NCBI GenBank assembly: GCA_030668505.1
Contig: DAOUTV010000053.1
Span: 1-8,703 of the forward strand
From: Desulfobacterales bacterium
Lineage (GTDB): Bacteria > Desulfobacterota > Desulfobacteria > Desulfobacterales > C00003060
Direction: 5' to 3'
Length of the DNA: 8,703 nt
Below the pieces are notes generated by a model. That model was not told where the DNA came from and did not search any database. It worked only from the letters and a program-made list of their open reading frames with translations. This document shows positions 6,451 through 8,703 of this stretch, in pieces; within the stretch, counting starts at the first letter, position 1, and each line of letters starts with the position of its first letter. A program made the position numbers and the translations under genes.

Positions 6451-6480
6451 TTGCCAAAGTTCCCTATATTATTGTATAGT
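6451..6480 (+). promoter_or_regulatory. Candidate promoter for rny
   Basis: TTGCCA (6451-6456) and TATAGT (6475-6480) are separated by 18 bases, in an A/T-rich stretch just after the 6S terminator. Transcription would start near 6487 and give an untranslated leader of about 190 bases. This is a moderate consensus match only. Confidence 0.5.
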
Positions 6481-6663
6481 TAGAAGATAAGAATAGAAGA
6501 TTAGATAGGAAGTCGTGTAGACGGCTATAAGCTTTCTATATGCAATATAACCTCAGCCTACGTTCAACCCGCTAAGGGTCTTTCCACACTGTCTCGCTTC
6601 CATCGGTATCTCGCCCGTTAACGTTTTTCAATTTTGCTTAAAGACCAATGTGTTCAAGGCATT

Positions 6664-6670
6664 AAGGGGG
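6664..6670 (+). promoter_or_regulatory. Shine-Dalgarno site that fixes the rny start
   Basis: AAGGGGG ends 8 bases before ATG 6679. The frame stays open upstream to TTG 6634, but that codon lacks a ribosome-binding site and would put a polar extension ahead of the membrane anchor. ATG 6679 gives the usual 520-residue RNase Y. Confidence 0.8.
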
Positions 6671-6678
6671 ATACCAGT

Positions 6679-8241
6679 ATGGATTTCACCTCAGTCATAT
6701 TTCTCAGTATCATCGTTTTCGTTGCAGGTTTCTTGCTTGCCTTCTGGATTCGTACCAGGCTGACTGCAAATAAAATCAGGGCTGCAGACGAAGAAGCCAG
6801 CAAGATAATAGAAGATGCTCAAAAAAAGTTGGAAACTATCCAGAAGGAGGGTAAGCTTCATGCAAAGGATCAACTCTACCAAATGAAGGTGGAGTTTGAA
6901 AATGAGACCAAAGAGATACGGTCTGAGCTTAAAAGCTTACAAAAACGCCTTGCGAAAAAGGAAGAGAGTTTAGATCAGAAAACAGGGCAACTGGAGCGCC
7001 GTGATGTAGCTATATCAAAAAAGGAACAGCATAATATTGAAAGGGAAAGAAAGCTACAAGGCCAAGAAAAAAAATATCAAACGTTGATTGAGGAACAAAG
7101 GATGCAATTGGAGAGGGTTTCGGGTTTGACTGGGGATGCGGCCAAAGAGCTGTTGATCAAGGCAATGGAGAATGAGGCCCGTTATGAAGCTGCAAAACTA
7201 ATCAAGCGCATTGAAAACGAGAGCCGGGAACAGGCCGACCGTAAGGCGAGAAAAATTATTGCAACCGCTGTTCAGCGCTACGCAGGGGATTATGTTGCGG
7301 AAAGAACGGTGTCAGTTGTAAATCTGCCCAGTGATGAGATGAAGGGCCGTATCATCGGTAGGGAAGGGCGTAACATAAGGGCCCTTGAAGCTGCTACAGG
7401 GATTGACCTAATCATAGATGATACCCCGGAGGCCGTCATTTTGTCAGGGTTCAATCCTGTGAGACGAGAGATAGCGCGTCTTTCTCTGGAGCGACTGATT
7501 GATGATGGGCGTATCCATCCTGCAAGAATCGAAGAAACAGTCAAAAAGGTCTCTCAAGAGATGGACGTCGAGATACGAGAAGCGGGTGAACAGGCAGTGT
7601 TTGACATGGGAGCGCATGGGATTCATCCTGAATTGATTAAGCACATAGGGAAACTTAAATTCAGGACAAGCTATGGTCAAAACGTATTGGGTCATTCTCT
7701 GGAGGTGGGATTTTTGTGTGGTATCATGGCCGCCGAACTGGGCCTGAACATAAAACAGGCAAAGAGGATGGGTGTGCTGCATGATATAGGAAAGGCTATA
7801 GACCATGAGGTGGAAGGGCCTCATGCCTTGATTGGGGCGAGGCTTGCCAAGAAATATGGAGAATCCCCAAAAGTAGTTCATGCAATCTCCGCTCATCATG
7901 AAGATATTCCGCCCAATTCAGTTCTAGCAGTCCTTTTGCAGGCGGCAGATACCCTCTCAGGGGCTCGTGCAGGCGCTCGAAGAGAAATACTGGAGACATA
8001 CGTAAAGCGCCTTGAGGAATTGGAAAAGGTTGCAAAATCATTCACAGGTGTAAGTAAATGCTATGCAATTCAAGCTGGGCGAGAGTTGCGAATTATTGTA
8101 GAAAGTGAAACGGTTTCAGATTCTGAGGCTATTCTGCTTAGCAAAGACATCGCCAAGAAGATTGAGGAGTCCATGTCATACCCGGGCCAGATTAGGGTGA
8201 CTGTGATTAGAGAAACCCGTGCGGTCGAATATGCAAAATGA
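6679..8241 (+). CDS. rny: Ribonuclease Y, membrane-anchored endoribonuclease
   Basis: This 520-residue protein has the standard RNase Y order. A single N-terminal membrane helix spans about residues 3-25 (FTSVIFLSIIVFVAGFLLAFW). A long charged coiled coil runs from about 30 to 190. A KH RNA-binding domain (about 210-275) has the GREG loop at 227-230 within GRIIGREGRNIR. The HD domain has the catalytic pair His368-Asp369 in VLHDIGKA, preceded by NVLGHSLEVG and followed by AHHEDI. The C-terminal domain ends ESMSYPGQIRVTVIRETRAVEYAK, typical of the family. It starts decay of many mRNAs at the inner membrane, in the role RNase E fills in E. coli. The HD position matches the Bacillus subtilis enzyme. 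The tyrS reading frame follows 43 bases after the stop. Confidence 0.97.
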   Translation: MDFTSVIFLSIIVFVAGFLLAFWIRTRLTANKIRAADEEASKIIEDAQKKLETIQKEGKLHAKDQLYQMKVEFENETKEIRSELKSLQKRLAKKEESLDQKTGQLERRDVAISKKEQHNIERERKLQGQEKKYQTLIEEQRMQLERVSGLTGDAAKELLIKAMENEARYEAAKLIKRIENESREQADRKARKIIATAVQRYAGDYVAERTVSVVNLPSDEMKGRIIGREGRNIRALEAATGIDLIIDDTPEAVILSGFNPVRREIARLSLERLIDDGRIHPARIEETVKKVSQEMDVEIREAGEQAVFDMGAHGIHPELIKHIGKLKFRTSYGQNVLGHSLEVGFLCGIMAAELGLNIKQAKRMGVLHDIGKAIDHEVEGPHALIGARLAKKYGESPKVVHAISAHHEDIPPNSVLAVLLQAADTLSGARAGARREILETYVKRLEELEKVAKSFTGVSKCYAIQAGRELRIIVESETVSDSEAILLSKDIAKKIEESMSYPGQIRVTVIRETRAVEYAK

Positions 8242-8269
8242 TCAACCTTCTTATCTCCATGGCATCAAC

Positions 8270-8277
8270 GGAGAGGG
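8270..8277 (+). promoter_or_regulatory. Shine-Dalgarno site supporting the TTG start of tyrS
   Basis: GGAGAGGG ends 7 bases before TTG 8285. The same frame is open back to ATG 8231, inside the end of rny, but that ATG has no good ribosome-binding site and would add 18 residues that do not look like TyrS. Confidence 0.65.
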
Positions 8278-8284
8278 TAGAACT

Positions 8285-8703
8285 TTGGAGAACGTTTTCG
8301 ACGTATTAAGACAGCGTGGTTTTGTTGAACAGACTACCGGTGAAGAGGCCATCTTTCATCTGCTTGAAGAGCCCACAACCTGCTACATAGGTTTTGATCC
8401 AACGGCTTCCAGCTTTCATGTTGGAAGCCTAGTTCCAATAATGGCTTTGGCCCACATGCAACGACATGGACATCGACCCGTCGCGCTGGTTGGAGGTGGC
8501 ACCGCTTTAGTGGGAGATCCAAGCGGGAAGACTGAAATGCGGCAGATGTTGACACCGGACCAGGTGAATATAAATGCTGATGCCCTGAAGAAACAACTGA
8601 GTAGATTTATTGATTTTGAAAAAGGGCGGGCTGTCCTGCTCAATAATGCACAGTGGCTTACGCCACTTCAATACATCTCTTTTCTAAGGGATATCGGACG
8701 TCA
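8285..8703 (+). CDS. tyrS: Tyrosyl-tRNA synthetase, N-terminal part (3' truncated by window edge)
   Basis: The first 139 codons of a class I aminoacyl-tRNA synthetase that charges tRNA-Tyr with tyrosine in the cytoplasm. After a start helix (ENVFDVLRQRGFVEQTT), the Rossmann-fold active site shows YIGFDPTASSFHVGSLVPIMAL (residues 34-55). Its HVGS at 45-48 corresponds to the class I HIGH motif, with Tyr34 in the tyrosine-pocket position. It continues with ALVGGGTALVGDPSGKTEMR and FLRDIGR, both characteristic of bacterial TyrRS. The KMSKS loop and the S4-like tRNA-binding domain lie beyond the window. TTG 8285 is preferred because a ribosome-binding site precedes it and the N-terminus aligns with known TyrRS; ATG 8231, overlapping rny by 11 bases, is the alternative. 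Confidence 0.95.
   Translation, partial: MENVFDVLRQRGFVEQTTGEEAIFHLLEEPTTCYIGFDPTASSFHVGSLVPIMALAHMQRHGHRPVALVGGGTALVGDPSGKTEMRQMLTPDQVNINADALKKQLSRFIDFEKGRAVLLNNAQWLTPLQYISFLRDIGR

Larger units (their letters stand above)
6431..6678 (+). other. Non-coding leader region upstream of rny
   Basis: This stretch of about 250 bases has no convincing gene: short frames lack ribosome-binding sites and no tRNA or known riboswitch core is recognisable. It holds a candidate promoter (6451-6480), a purine-rich AGAAGATAAGAATAGAAGA-like tract after it, an 8-bp stem ATAGGAAG (6505-6512) with CTTTCTAT (6532-6539), and a possible long-range pairing of GGTATCTC (6605-6612) with GGGATACC (6668-6675). In many relatives I would expect a 5-formyltetrahydrofolate cyclo-ligase gene near zapA/6S; none is present here. 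Confidence 0.6.

Noticed and set aside
6540..6575. Short frame of 11 codons (MQYNLSLRSTR) in the rny leader as an upstream peptide
   Set aside because: There is no ribosome-binding site before its ATG and no sign of a regulatory peptide pattern.
6620..6633. AACGTTTTT as a terminator before rny
   Set aside because: The only pairing partner is 5 bp long and about 55 bases away, too weak for an intrinsic terminator.
6541..6640. Possible tRNA or known riboswitch in the rny leader
   Set aside because: A GTTCAACCC-like string resembles a T-loop, but no acceptor, D or anticodon stems can be built on either strand and no riboswitch core is recognisable.
1..8703. CRISPR array, insertion sequence, toxin-antitoxin or defence system
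   Set aside because: No regularly spaced repeats, transposase, terminal inverted repeats or small two-gene module were found; the gene content is ordinary core chromosome.

Overview
The window is a stretch of bacterial housekeeping chromosome, with all genes on the + strand. It most resembles a deltaproteobacterium in the broad sense (Desulfobacterota and relatives). That placement is inferred from the combination of an F-type ATP synthase operon in the order atpH-A-G-D-C, a ZapB-like protein + ZapA + 6S RNA cluster (a layout well known in gammaproteobacteria), and an RNase Y (rny) gene next to tyrS. I could not run a phylogenetic comparison.

Region 1 (1-4701) is the distal half of the F1Fo ATP synthase operon. 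It holds the C-terminal end of delta (atpH), then complete alpha, gamma, beta and epsilon genes, and closes with a perfect inverted-repeat terminator. These five proteins form the soluble F1 sector and its link to the membrane stalk. The Fo genes would lie upstream, outside the window.

Region 2 (4702-5504) is one gene for a GlmU-type nucleotidyltransferase. It contains only the uridyltransferase domain and lacks the acetyltransferase beta-helix domain of bifunctional GlmU. Its start codon follows almost directly on the atp terminator.

Region 3 (5476-6430) is a division and small-RNA cluster. A good sigma70-type promoter embedded in the end of the glmU-like gene leads into a small ZapB-like coiled-coil gene, then zapA, then a recognisable 6S RNA (ssrS) and a second hairpin terminator. 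6S RNA binds the housekeeping RNA polymerase; the ZapA and ZapB families assist FtsZ-ring assembly.

Region 4 (6431-8703) has a roughly 250-base non-coding leader with a plausible promoter and a possible stem that could mask the rny ribosome-binding site. It is followed by full-length rny (membrane-anchored RNase Y) and the first 139 codons of tyrS, which runs off the window.

I see no mobile element, CRISPR array, tRNA, rRNA or defence system. The observations most worth a second look are the single-domain GlmU and its odd position behind a terminator, the 6S RNA and its 3' extension, and the rny leader.
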